Source: Kitasatospora papulosa
GTDB lineage: Bacteria > Actinomycetota > Actinomycetes > Streptomycetales > Streptomycetaceae
Reading direction: 5' to 3'
DNA length: 25,588 nt
Assembly: GCF_000717245.1 (NCBI RefSeq)
Contig: NZ_JNYQ01000027.1
Span: 1 to 25,588, forward strand
The first letter of the stretch is position 1; each line of letters begins with the position of its first letter. Made by a program: the position numbers and the translations under genes. The notes under the pieces are model-generated. The model was not told the origin of the DNA, ran no database searches, and was given only the letters and a program-made list of their open reading frames with translations. Positions 7,719 to 17,714 of the stretch are shown here, in pieces.

Positions 7719-8498
7719 TCACGGGGTGGGAAGCCAGTCCACCTTCCCTGCCAGCAGGGCGTATCCGACGAACGCCCCGATGTCGAGCAGGGCGTGTGCG
7801 ACGACCAGCGGCCCGACTCGCCCCCAGCGCCGGTACAGCAGAACGAAGACCACGCCCATGACCATGTTCCCGATGAAGCCGCCGATCCCCTGGTACAGGT
7901 GGTATGAGCCGCGCAGCACGGAACTCGCCACCAGGGCGGCCATCGGAGTCCATCCCAGCTGCCCCAGCCGCCGCAGCAGATAGCCGACGACGATGACCTC
8001 CTCGACGAGCGAGTTCTGCACCGCGGAGAGGATGAGGACGGGGAACTTCCACCACACGTCGGGCAGCGACTCCGGCACCACCGTCAGGTTGAATCCCGCG
8101 GCCCGTGCCACCAGGTAGAAGGCCAGCCCTGCGCTGCCGATCCCCGCGGCGATCAAGGTGCCCCGGCCGAGGTCCGGCCCCGGCCTGGTGCGGTCGAGGC
8201 CGAGGGTACGCAGACCCGCTCCTTCGCGGAGGAGCAGATGGGCGACGAGCGCGACGGGCACCAGCGCCGAGGCGATGCCGAACAGCTGCCAGGCCAGGTC
8301 CAGCCAGGGCCGCCCGGGGGCGTACGACCCGTTGAGCGTCGCGGCCTGGTCCTTGAGGCCCCCGGGCTTCGTCAGCGACCCGACGAAGCTGATCAGGGCG
8401 GACACCCCACTGGCCCCGAGCGAGAGAGCCAGGACGAGCAGCGTCTCCGACCGCAGGATCCGCCGGGACATCCCCTCGTGAGGAATGGATTCAGCCAC
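7719..8498 (-). CDS. CPBP family intramembrane protease-like protein
   Basis: This 259-aa membrane protein has about seven helices and the CPBP (Abi/Rce1-like) core. Motif 1 is NSLVEEVIVVGYLLRRL with Glu166-Glu167. Motif 2 centres on His200 (GSYHLYQG), and the last motif is VVAHALLDIG (His235, Asp239). The usual arginine of EExxxR is replaced by valine, as in other members of the branch, so protease activity is uncertain. Candidate roles are CAAX-type proteolysis or bacteriocin immunity. A GTG at 8498 with GGAGG eight bases upstream is chosen as the start. GTG 8513 and ATG 8471 are alternatives. It may be co-transcribed with the upstream ligase gene. Confidence 0.87.
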   Translation of the reverse strand: MAESIPHEGMSRRILRSETLLVLALSLGASGVSALISFVGSLTKPGGLKDQAATLNGSYAPGRPWLDLAWQLFGIASALVPVALVAHLLLREGAGLRTLGLDRTRPGPDLGRGTLIAAGIGSAGLAFYLVARAAGFNLTVVPESLPDVWWKFPVLILSAVQNSLVEEVIVVGYLLRRLGQLGWTPMAALVASSVLRGSYHLYQGIGGFIGNMVMGVVFVLLYRRWGRVGPLVVAHALLDIGAFVGYALLAGKVDWLPTP

Positions 8499-8593
8499 GC
8501 GCCCCGCCTCCACCTGTACAGCTGCCGTCAGCCGTGCGTCGTCATAGCTTGCCCGACGGAAGCGGGGAGGCGGGACACCGGGCGGACTCCTCC
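8499..8593 (-). promoter_or_regulatory. Leader of CPBP gene with possible anti-Shine-Dalgarno pairing
   Basis: The ribosome binding region reads GGAGGCGGG on the minus strand (complement of 8503-8511). Fifty-four bases upstream in the transcript, CCCGCCTCC (complement of 8566-8574) is its exact 9-base complement. A TATGAC -10-like sequence lies between the two. Transcripts from the upstream gene would carry the pairing element, but transcripts started at the internal promoter would not. Confidence 0.35.
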
Positions 8594-10099
8594 TCAGGGG
8601 GCGGGGAACCCGACGGGCCAGGTGTGCACCGGCTCACCGGACTGCATCAGCTCGCCGTAGCGCCGGGTGGTGGCCGCCAGCGCACCTTCCCGTTCGAGAC
8701 CGGCCTCCAGGGCCCGGTGGTAGGTGTCGACCTGCCAGGAGGCGCCGTTCACCCGGAGCCTGCAGCGCTCCTCGATCACGCCGAGGTAGCGGTCCCGGTC
8801 GGCGGGTTCGATGTTCCAGGCGTCGAGCCCCGCTGCCGCGAGCGGCAGCAGTTCGTCCCGCACCAGCTTCACCGCCGGCACCTTCGCCACCCCTCCGGAG
8901 CGGCCGGGGCGCGGCCAGAGCAACTCCGCGTCGATCCCGTGGCGGCACGCGGCGTCGAAGTTCTCGGCCGCCGCCTCGAAGGGCAGTTTCGACCACACCG
9001 GCCGGGACTCGTCGGCGAGCGCGCGCACCAGACCGTAGTAGAAGGCCGAGTTGGCGATCACGTCGACGACCGTGGGACCGGCGGGCAGGACCCGGTTCTC
9101 GACCCTCAGATGGGGGACGCCGTCGGCCACCCCGTACACCGGCCGGTTCCAGCGGTAGACCGTGCCGTTGTGCAGCACGAGTTCGGCGAGTGACGGGACG
9201 CCGCCCTCGGCCAGGACCCGGAGCGGATCCTCCTCGTCGCAGATCGGCAGCAGGGGCGGGTAGTAACGGACGTTCTCCTCGAAGAGCTCGTACGCCGAAC
9301 CGATCCAGCGCTCTCCGAACCAGGTCCTGGGGCGTACCCCCTGATTCCGCAGCTCGGGCGGCCGTACGTCCGTGGCCTGCTGGAACAGCGGCGGCCTCGA
9401 CTCGCGCCACAGTTCCTTGCCGAACAGGAAGGGCGAGTTGGCGCCCAGCGCGATCTGCACGGAGGTGATGGCCTGGGCCGCGTTCCAGACGTCGGCGAAG
9501 CGGTCCGGGGTCACCTGCAGGTGCAACTGCACCGATGTGCAGGCCGATTCGGGAGCGATCGAGGCGGAGGTCGAGACCAGTCGTTCGACTCCTTCGATAT
9601 CGAGGACGAATTCCTCACCGCGGGCAGCAGCCATTTGGTCGTTCAGGAGCGTGTAGCGGTCGACGTCCGACAGGTTCGCCGAAACCACGTCCTCCCGTCC
9701 GAGGGTCGGCAGGATACCGATCATCACGATCCCGGCGTCGACCTCCGCGGCCTTCCGATGGGCATAGGCCAGCCCCGTACGCAGCTCCTCCGCCAGCTGA
9801 TCGAATACCCGGCCGCTCAGCCGGTGGGGAAGAATATTCACTTCCAGGTTGAACATCCCCAGCTCCGTCTGGAAATCCCGGCTGGCGATGCGCTGGAGCA
9901 CCTCCGCATTCCGCATCCTCGGCATGCCGTCCGAACCCGCGAGATTCAGCTCGATCTCCAGCCCCATGAGATTCCTGGGGCGATCGAACCTCCGCTCCGA
10001 CAGGAGCCTCTCCAGCACCGTCAGGCACTGGGTCAGCTTCTCGCGGTACGTCTGCCGATCGGACGGGGCGAACGCGCCCGCCACGACCTTCTCGCCCAT
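8594..10099 (-). CDS. Glutamate-cysteine ligase family protein (GCS2/carboxylate-amine ligase)
   Basis: This 501-aa ATP-grasp-like ligase of the glutamate-cysteine ligase superfamily would join glutamate to an amine or thiol amino acid. Metal and ATP-site acidic patterns are visible: MGLEIELN (Glu48, Glu50), DFQTELGMFNLEVNILPH (Glu79, Glu86, Asn88), then MIGILPTL, TSVQLHLQV and VENRVLPAGPTVVD. Streptomyces use mycothiol, not glutathione, so the product may be gamma-glutamylcysteine for another pathway or a different gamma-glutamyl amide. No ergothioneine genes flank it. GGAGGG lies eight bases before the ATG at 10099. A long intergenic region upstream probably holds its promoter. Confidence 0.85.
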   Translation of the reverse strand: MGEKVVAGAFAPSDRQTYREKLTQCLTVLERLLSERRFDRPRNLMGLEIELNLAGSDGMPRMRNAEVLQRIASRDFQTELGMFNLEVNILPHRLSGRVFDQLAEELRTGLAYAHRKAAEVDAGIVMIGILPTLGREDVVSANLSDVDRYTLLNDQMAAARGEEFVLDIEGVERLVSTSASIAPESACTSVQLHLQVTPDRFADVWNAAQAITSVQIALGANSPFLFGKELWRESRPPLFQQATDVRPPELRNQGVRPRTWFGERWIGSAYELFEENVRYYPPLLPICDEEDPLRVLAEGGVPSLAELVLHNGTVYRWNRPVYGVADGVPHLRVENRVLPAGPTVVDVIANSAFYYGLVRALADESRPVWSKLPFEAAAENFDAACRHGIDAELLWPRPGRSGGVAKVPAVKLVRDELLPLAAAGLDAWNIEPADRDRYLGVIEERCRLRVNGASWQVDTYHRALEAGLEREGALAATTRRYGELMQSGEPVHTWPVGFPAP

Positions 10100-10589
10100 C
10101 GAAGGGTCCCTCCTCGAGTGGGCGGCCCGCGGCCCAGGCCGCTCGTATCACGATCGATAATGCCCCGCCGAGATGATCCGTAACGCCCCCACGTCCGACG
10201 AGCACCCAGTAGTCTGGTGACTGGAGCCGGAGGCACATTCCGAAGGCATGGGGCATATGCAGTTGCCCCGTCGGTTTGCGACGCGGAAACACCGATGTGT
10301 TTCAGCCTACCGCCGCATCGGGAAAGTACCTGGCGACGGGCGCCGGGAGCGGCCCGAATCAACAGATTCCGCACAATTCAAGGACTTGAATCCGCCTTGC
10401 GGGCAATAAGCGGGACGAGTAGCCGAAACATAGTGTGAACATTTGTCGTATAAACTCTGCGCACGAGGCAGAGAGTTGACGCACCGGCCCGGCCGCCCGT
10501 CACCGGCCTTCCTCTGGCCCCGCACGCCGACAGCGCCGTCTGCACCCGCCCACGCACCACCGTGTCTCCGAAGTGAGAGGCGACCCACC
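10100..10589. other. 490-bp divergent intergenic region
   Basis: No protein gene is supported. Positions about 10355-10456 are distinctly AT-rich for this genome. They contain GAATC-AACA-GATTC (10356-10369), a near-perfect palindrome ATTCAAG-GA-CTTGAAT (10376-10391) and a -10-like TATAAA (10449-10454). A 6-bp stem CTCTGC/GCAGAG (10455-10460 with 10468-10473) follows. This is probably the promoter and operator zone of the plus-strand gene at 10590, which then has a long leader. The ligase promoter probably lies nearer 10140-10200. Confidence 0.5.
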
Positions 10590-11204
10590 ATGCCGCTGCA
10601 TGTTTCTCCGGCCCCAGCGCCCGCACTGCGCAGCGTTCTCGCGGCACTCGGTTCTCCCACCGCAGTCCGCGAGGCCCATACGCCCGCTCTCCGGTCCGTC
10701 CAGGGATCGCTGAGTCCCGAACTCCCGCTTCCCGTCCATGTGCTGGACCGGATCGTGCCGAACGAGGCCGCACCACGCACCCGCCTCGCCGGCTGGCGCT
10801 TCCTGATCCGCAGCGGTGAGCGCGCCGTCGCCGCCGCGGACACCATGCTCACCCCCGACGGCTGGGCCTTCTCGCACTTCTTCGAGGGCCCCTACATCGT
10901 CTCCACCGAACTCGCCCTGCGCCAGGCGGAGTCGACGGCGACGCTTTACCAGCCGCGGCTGCTGTCGGTTCCCGAGCTGTACATGTTCACGCTGTGGCTG
11001 CACCACGACGTCGAGGACGACGCCGGTGCCGGCACGCTGGCGCCGTCCGACGTGCTGGTGCCGCTGGCACCGGCCCCCACGGGCATCACGGCCTATCGAC
11101 CGCACCGGGTCGCGGAGCTGCTCCCGGTCATGACCCTGCGGGTCACCCCGGCGCCCCTTCCGGATCTCCCCGAGCTCCCCGGCCTGCTCGGATCGCCCGC
11201 CTGA
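10590..11204 (+). CDS. Conserved-looking protein of unknown function, 204 aa
   Basis: I do not recognise a family. The protein has a Pro/Ala-rich start and a central segment of about residues 45-150 that looks like a folded alpha/beta domain (AGWRFLIRSGERAVAAADTM, FSHFFEGPYIVSTELAL, ELYMFTLWLHHDVEDD). A Pro/Leu-rich tail follows. No signal peptide or membrane helix is seen. The frame is open from 10443, but the ATG at 10590 is preferred because GAGAGG lies upstream and the coding style begins there. It is followed after 231 bp by the DUF5999 gene on the same strand. Codon bias supports a real gene. Confidence 0.75.
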   Translation: MPLHVSPAPAPALRSVLAALGSPTAVREAHTPALRSVQGSLSPELPLPVHVLDRIVPNEAAPRTRLAGWRFLIRSGERAVAAADTMLTPDGWAFSHFFEGPYIVSTELALRQAESTATLYQPRLLSVPELYMFTLWLHHDVEDDAGAGTLAPSDVLVPLAPAPTGITAYRPHRVAELLPVMTLRVTPAPLPDLPELPGLLGSPA

Positions 11205-11435
11205 CCGCCCGTCCCCCGCGTGCCCCTGCCGATCCGCTCGGTGGGGGCACGTCCGTCCCCGTCCGGACTAGTCCGTACAGGTCACCCCGAACCATCCGAA
11301 CGGACAGTGGAGTTACGTCGAACCGTCCGGCCGGGTGACGCGTCGTGGGAGGAGAACAGCGGCTGTCACGAAATCCCTGCGGAGAGAGGCCCGTGGGGCA
11401 ACACTGGGACCGGACCGCTCGATACGGAAGCGGCC
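11205..11435 (+). other. Leader region upstream of DUF5999 gene
   Basis: No gene is seen. The region has a perfect 12-bp palindrome, CGGACTAGTCCG (11264-11275). A potential folded element is closed by GTCACCC (11281-11287) with GGGTGAC (11333-11339), with an inner CGGAC/GTCCG pair (11301-11305 with 11325-11329). It could be an operator plus a structured leader, but no known RNA family is recognised. Confidence 0.35.
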
Positions 11436-11492
11436 ATGAAGACCTCGTCCAGCCGCACGACACTCGAATCGACGCAGCGAAAGAACCCATCC

Positions 11493-11699
11493 ATGTGCCA
11501 GCACCAGCCCCCCTGCCCGACCGCTGAATCCAACGACCGTGAAGCCGCCCGCCTGATGGCTCACCACCCGGAACAGGGCTGGAGCCTGCTGTGCAACGGC
11601 GTCCTGCTCTTCGAGGACACCGGCGAGCTGCTCCCCGACGGGCAGATCATCGCCCCGCACCGGCCGCTGAGGAGCGGCCAGGTCATGAAGGCCGCCTGA
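11493..11699 (+). CDS. DUF5999 family protein
   Basis: This 68-aa protein, beginning MCQHQPPCPTAESNDREAA, matches the small DUF5999 family widespread in Streptomyces. Conserved traits are the Cys/His-rich start (Cys2, His4, Cys8), a later cysteine in WSLLCNGVLLFEDTGELLPDG, and the ending APHRPLRSG. The cysteines could bind a metal, which is inference. Function is unknown. An in-frame ATG at 11436 with GGAAG six bases upstream would add 19 residues (MKTSSSRTTLESTQRKNPS), and the frame alone cannot exclude it. The gene converges on gcvP across a terminator hairpin. Confidence 0.82.
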   Translation: MCQHQPPCPTAESNDREAARLMAHHPEQGWSLLCNGVLLFEDTGELLPDGQIIAPHRPLRSGQVMKAA

Positions 11700-11719
11700 C
11701 CGCGGGCGGACGGAGCACG

Positions 11720-11753
11720 GGGGCCGGCCCGGAGGATTCTCCGCACCGGCCCC
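11720..11753. terminator. Bidirectional terminator between DUF5999 gene and gcvP
   Basis: The outer stem is GGGGCCGG (11720-11727) with CCGGCCCC (11746-11753). The inner stem is CGGAG (11730-11734) with CTCCG (11739-11743) around a GATT loop. It sits centrally in the 90-bp gap between two convergent genes and can serve both. Confidence 0.75.
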
Positions 11754-11789
11754 GACACACATCGGCGTGCCTCCTGGTGGTCCGTTTCC

Positions 11790-14675
<2,886 letters not shown>

Positions 14676-14744
14676 GATGGAGGCCTCCTGGTCTGCCACG
14701 ACCTGCGAGGGGCGCCACGGCGTGGCTGCCCGAACGGCCTCCCC

Positions 14745-14957
14745 CTCTGTCATCTCGACCTGAGAGCTTCACCGGCGCGCCCCGGGGCGTACCGGCTTTC
14801 ACCGTCGGTGAGGGCGGGGCCCGTCGCGGCGTGTGCCGTACGGATTCCGACCTGCTTTCCAGAGTGACCTCGTCCGTGCGGTACGGGGGCCTGAGAGATT
14901 CCGGGGAGGAGTTGCTCCTTCGGCGCCCCCGGATCTCTCCGGAGGACTCTCCCGCAC
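14745..14957 (-). ncRNA. Tandem glycine riboswitch (two aptamers) of gcvP
   Basis: Aptamer 1 (14957 down to 14876) has P1 GTGCGG/CCGCAC, P2 GAGAGAT/ATCTCTC, P3 TCCGGGG/CCCCGGA and the core GGCGCCGAAGGAGCAA followed by CTCTCAGG. Aptamer 2 (14864 down to 14745) has P1 CTCTG/CAGAG, the variant core CACCGACGGTGAAAGC, AGCTCTCAGG and an elongated GC-rich P3. The linker is 11 bases. The gcvP ATG is 69 bases past the last P1 strand. The Shine-Dalgarno sits in a self-complementary GGAGGCCTCC. Glycine riboswitches on Streptomyces gcv genes are known to activate expression when glycine is high. A -10-like TAGGCT (complement of 14978-14983) lies just upstream. Confidence 0.92.
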
Positions 14958-15096
14958 AGGGTCAGCAGCCGTGTTCCAGCCTACCAGCGGGGTCGGCGCG
15001 GGCCGTCTCGAGTGGCCGACGACCCGGATGTGGCCTTTCGTAGAGCTGGTGGAGCAGCCGCGACCACCTGATGCAGTCGTGACCAGTGGAGGCACC

Positions 15097-15468
15097 GTGC
15101 AGACCGACATCGATCCGCGCAGCCTGATCGGCCGCAAGGCCTTCGACCGTCAAGGTGCCAAGATCGGGACGGTGGACGAGGTCTACCTCGACGACGCCAC
15201 CGGGGTGCCCGAGTGGGCCGCCGTGCGCACCGGCCTCTTCACCAGGGACGCGTTCGTCCCTCTGGAGCCGAGCGAGTTCGTCGACGGCGCCCTCCTGATC
15301 CCGTTCGACCGGACCCTGATCAAGGACGCCCCCGACTTCGGAGTGGGCCGTCATCTGTCCCCCGAACAGGAACTGCAGCTCTACCGCCACTACGGGCTGG
15401 ACTCCTCCCCCTCCTCCGAAACGGGTCCCGACAGGGACTTCGGCAGGCTGGCGGGCCAGGAGGAGTAG
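15097..15468 (+). CDS. PRC-barrel domain protein
   Basis: This 123-aa protein is built mainly of one PRC-barrel (about residues 8-80). SLIGRKAFDRQGAKIGTVDEVYLDD, PEWAAVRTGLF and FVPLEPSEFVDGALLIPFD are the typical strands. An RHLSPEQELQLYRHYG helix follows, common in actinobacterial members. The barrel is a small adaptor fold found in photosynthetic reaction centres and RimM, and the role here is unknown, perhaps a stress or envelope-associated scaffold. GTG 15097 is chosen with GGAGG four bases upstream. GTG 15079 would allow a longer start. It is divergent from the gcvP riboswitch and overlaps the dinB 3' end by 79 bp tail to tail. Confidence 0.87.
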   Translation: MQTDIDPRSLIGRKAFDRQGAKIGTVDEVYLDDATGVPEWAAVRTGLFTRDAFVPLEPSEFVDGALLIPFDRTLIKDAPDFGVGRHLSPEQELQLYRHYGLDSSPSSETGPDRDFGRLAGQEE

Positions 15469-16853
15469 TCCTCCGGGTCACGCACCAGGGGCAGCGGGTC
15501 GGCGGGCCGCAGTTCGGGGTCGTCGACCCGGAACGTGCGTACCCGGCCGGGCGGCGACCACGGCTCCTCGAAGCGCACGGTGACGCGGCCGACGCCACTG
15601 CCCTGCACCCAGCCGTGCCCGTGGACGTCGTGCCGTACGTCGTGTCCGGCCGGCCAGCGCCTGGCGGCCGGCTGTTCCTCGCCCTCCCGGTCGTCCGCCC
15701 CCGTCGCCCCGCCCTCGGCGGCGTCCCGGTCGTCCGGGGGGATGTCGGCCGCCGCGGCTTCCCCGGCGGCGTGCTCCGCGTCGGCGGCCTGTGCGAAGAG
15801 GTCCTCCTGTGTGAAGTCCGCCAGTCCTGTGACGCCGACCCCGAGCAGCCGGACCCCGCCCGTCGTGTCCACGGCCTCCAGAAGCCGCGCAGCGGCCTCC
15901 CTGACGACCGTGGGGTCGTCGGTGGGCCCACGCAGCGTCTCGGACCTGGTGAGCGTGGAGAAGTCGTAGCGGCGCACCTTGAGGACGACGGTCCGCCCGG
16001 ACCGCCCCGCGCCTCGCAGCCGCTGCACGCACCGGGACGCGAGCCGCTCCACCTCCGTCCTGACGCGCACCCGGTCGTGCAGGTCGACGTCGAAGGTGTC
16101 CTCGACCGAGACCGACTTGGCGTCCCGCTCGGCGACGACGGGACGGTCGTCGTGGCCCAGCGCCATGCGGTGGAGCGCGACGCCGTGGGCCCTGCCGAGC
16201 AGGCGTACGAGCTCCGCCTCGCCCGCGTCCGCCAGGTGACTGACGACGGTCATTCCGGCGCGGCGCAGATGGTCGCCGGTGGCGGGGCCCACGCCCGGGA
16301 GAATGCGCACGGACATGGGGGCCAGGAGCTCGCGCTCGGTGCCCGGCTCGATCAGCATCAGCCCGTCCGGTTTCGCCTCCTCGGAGGCGATCTTGGCCAG
16401 CATCTTGGAGCCGGCGAGGCCGACCGAACCGCTGAGTCCCGTGACGGCCCGGATCACGGTGCGGAGCTGCTCACCGACCGCACGGGCGGACACCGAGTCC
16501 TCGGCGACCCCGCCGGCCTCCAGGTCGACGAACGCCTCGTCCAGGCTGAGCGGCTCGACGAGCGGTGACAGCCGCCCGAGCAGCTCCATCACCTGGTCGC
16601 TCACCGTCCGGTAGAGCGCGAACCGCGGGACGAGATACGCCGCGTTGGGCGCGAGCCGCCTCGCCTGGGCCATCGGCATCGCCGAATGCACCCCGAGCCG
16701 CCGCGCCTCGTACGACGCGGTGGCGACCACGCCGCGCATCCCCAGGCCGCCCACCACCACCGGCTTCCCACGCAGGCTGGGCTTCGCCGCCTGCTCCGCA
16801 GAGGCGTAGAAGGCATCCATGTCGAGATGCAGGATGGTGGGCGCGGCTCTCAC
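15390..16853 (-). CDS. dinB: DNA polymerase IV (Y-family translesion polymerase)
   Basis: The 487-aa Y-family polymerase copies past damaged bases and is error-prone. The metal-binding LDMDAFYASAEQ (Asp11, steric-gate position Tyr16) and LSLDEAFVD (Asp105, Glu106) are intact. So are the thumb motif LPGVGPATGDHLRRAGM and the little-finger domain ending near VTGLADF. It is longer than E. coli DinB (351 aa). After an acidic, disordered linker there is a C-terminal piece with GHGWVQGSGVGRVTVRFE, shared by actinobacterial DinB proteins. No canonical beta-clamp motif was confidently placed. It lies between gcvP and the MerR genes. Its 3' end overlaps the PRC-barrel gene. Confidence 0.96.
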   Translation of the reverse strand: MRAAPTILHLDMDAFYASAEQAAKPSLRGKPVVVGGLGMRGVVATASYEARRLGVHSAMPMAQARRLAPNAAYLVPRFALYRTVSDQVMELLGRLSPLVEPLSLDEAFVDLEAGGVAEDSVSARAVGEQLRTVIRAVTGLSGSVGLAGSKMLAKIASEEAKPDGLMLIEPGTERELLAPMSVRILPGVGPATGDHLRRAGMTVVSHLADAGEAELVRLLGRAHGVALHRMALGHDDRPVVAERDAKSVSVEDTFDVDLHDRVRVRTEVERLASRCVQRLRGAGRSGRTVVLKVRRYDFSTLTRSETLRGPTDDPTVVREAAARLLEAVDTTGGVRLLGVGVTGLADFTQEDLFAQAADAEHAAGEAAAADIPPDDRDAAEGGATGADDREGEEQPAARRWPAGHDVRHDVHGHGWVQGSGVGRVTVRFEEPWSPPGRVRTFRVDDPELRPADPLPLVRDPEDYSSWPASLPKSLSGPVSEEGEESSP

Positions 16854-16927
16854 ACGGACCGATGCTGCCTTACGCCACTGACAACCGCGCAGCCCGGCAC
16901 ACGCTCCGCGCCGTCGGACCCGGTGGT

Positions 16928-17545
16928 TCAGCCCGCGCGGTTGCGCCGCCGCGCCAGTTCGTCGGCCGGGTTGTGGCCGACGAGGGTCTCCCCGGTGTCC
17001 ACACGCTCACCGTGGAGCTGGGACAGCGCCGCGTCGACATCCCGCCAGACGACACCGACGGCGATGCCGAAGACTCCCTGGCCACCCTGGAGCAGACTGA
17101 CGACCTCGTCGGGCGAGGAGCACTCGTAGACGGTCGCCCCGTCACTCATCAGGGTCATCCGCTCGAGATCCGTGAACCCGCGTGCCCTCAGGTGCTGGAC
17201 TGTGGTGCGGATGTTCTGCAGAGCGACCCCCGTGTCCAGGAACCGCTTGACGATCTTGAGGAGAACCACGTCCCGGAAGCTGTAGAGACGCTGTGTGCCC
17301 GAGCCGTACGCAGGACGCACGCTCGGTTCCACGAGCCCCGTACGCGCCCAGTAGTCGAGCTGCCGGTAGGTGATTCCCGCCGCCGCGCACGCCGTCGGCC
17401 CCCGGTAGCCGATGTCCCCTGTTCCTGCCGCACCGTCCGCTGCCACCACAGCCGGCTGAACCGGCTGTCTGATGGAGTGGTCGGCCGCACCACCGTGCTG
17501 CCGGTACGGCCCACCCGCAGCCGTACCGTCGCCGCTACTTCTCAC
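16928..17545 (-). CDS. MerR family regulator, Rv1830 (ResR) type
   Basis: The 205-aa regulator has a disordered N-terminal tail of about 47 residues. A MerR winged helix follows (about 48-120): CAAAGITYRQLDYWARTGLVEPSVR, GSGTQRLYSFRDVVLLKIVKRFLDTG, VALQNIRTTVQHLRARG. The C-terminal domain, with ATVYECSSPDEVVSLLQGGQGVFGIAVG, matches the mycobacterial Rv1830 group, as does its place next to the bifunctional-nuclease gene. In mycobacteria this protein influences growth and division control. The GTG at 17545 has GGAGG upstream. The longer frame to 17623 crosses the likely promoter. There is no cysteine metal site of the classic MerR type. Confidence 0.9.
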   Translation of the reverse strand: MRSSGDGTAAGGPYRQHGGAADHSIRQPVQPAVVAADGAAGTGDIGYRGPTACAAAGITYRQLDYWARTGLVEPSVRPAYGSGTQRLYSFRDVVLLKIVKRFLDTGVALQNIRTTVQHLRARGFTDLERMTLMSDGATVYECSSPDEVVSLLQGGQGVFGIAVGVVWRDVDAALSQLHGERVDTGETLVGHNPADELARRRNRAG

Positions 17546-17714
17546 GCCGACCTCCGTCCTAGACCTGCCACCTCGAAGGTAGGCAGTCACCAGGGGTGCG
17601 TCAACGATCGCCACACTCGGCACGCCGAGTGATAATCACCCTGAGGGTGGTTTCCCGTGACTGAAATCCGGGAACGGCTTGTCGGATGCGCTGACGCCGG
17701 CCCTCGCCGGACGG
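17546..17714 (-). promoter_or_regulatory. Promoter region of Rv1830-type merR gene with inverted repeats
   Basis: A perfect 7-bp inverted repeat, CACTCGG (17614-17620) with CCGAGTG (17625-17631), lies next to the AT-rich GATAAT. A second dyad, CACCC-TGA-GGGTG, is centred near 17642. MerR proteins bind dyads between or over promoter elements, so autoregulation is plausible. Confidence 0.45.

Noticed and set aside
10217..10438. Small plus-strand open frame of 73 codons in the 490-bp gap
   Set aside because: It crosses the AT-rich operator zone, has no ribosome binding site and shows no Streptomyces codon bias.
10432..10450. TGTGA-like Crp half-site near TATAAA
   Set aside because: Only one half of the dyad is present, and the spacing does not match a Crp site.
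14676..14753. N-terminal extension of gcvP to the ATG at 14753
   Set aside because: That ATG lies at the P1 strand of the second glycine aptamer, and the extra 26 residues are not part of the P-protein fold. GGAGG supports 14675.
17546..17623. Longer start for the ResR-type MerR gene at 17623
   Set aside because: It would run into the inverted-repeat promoter region, while GTG 17545 has a well-placed GGAGG.
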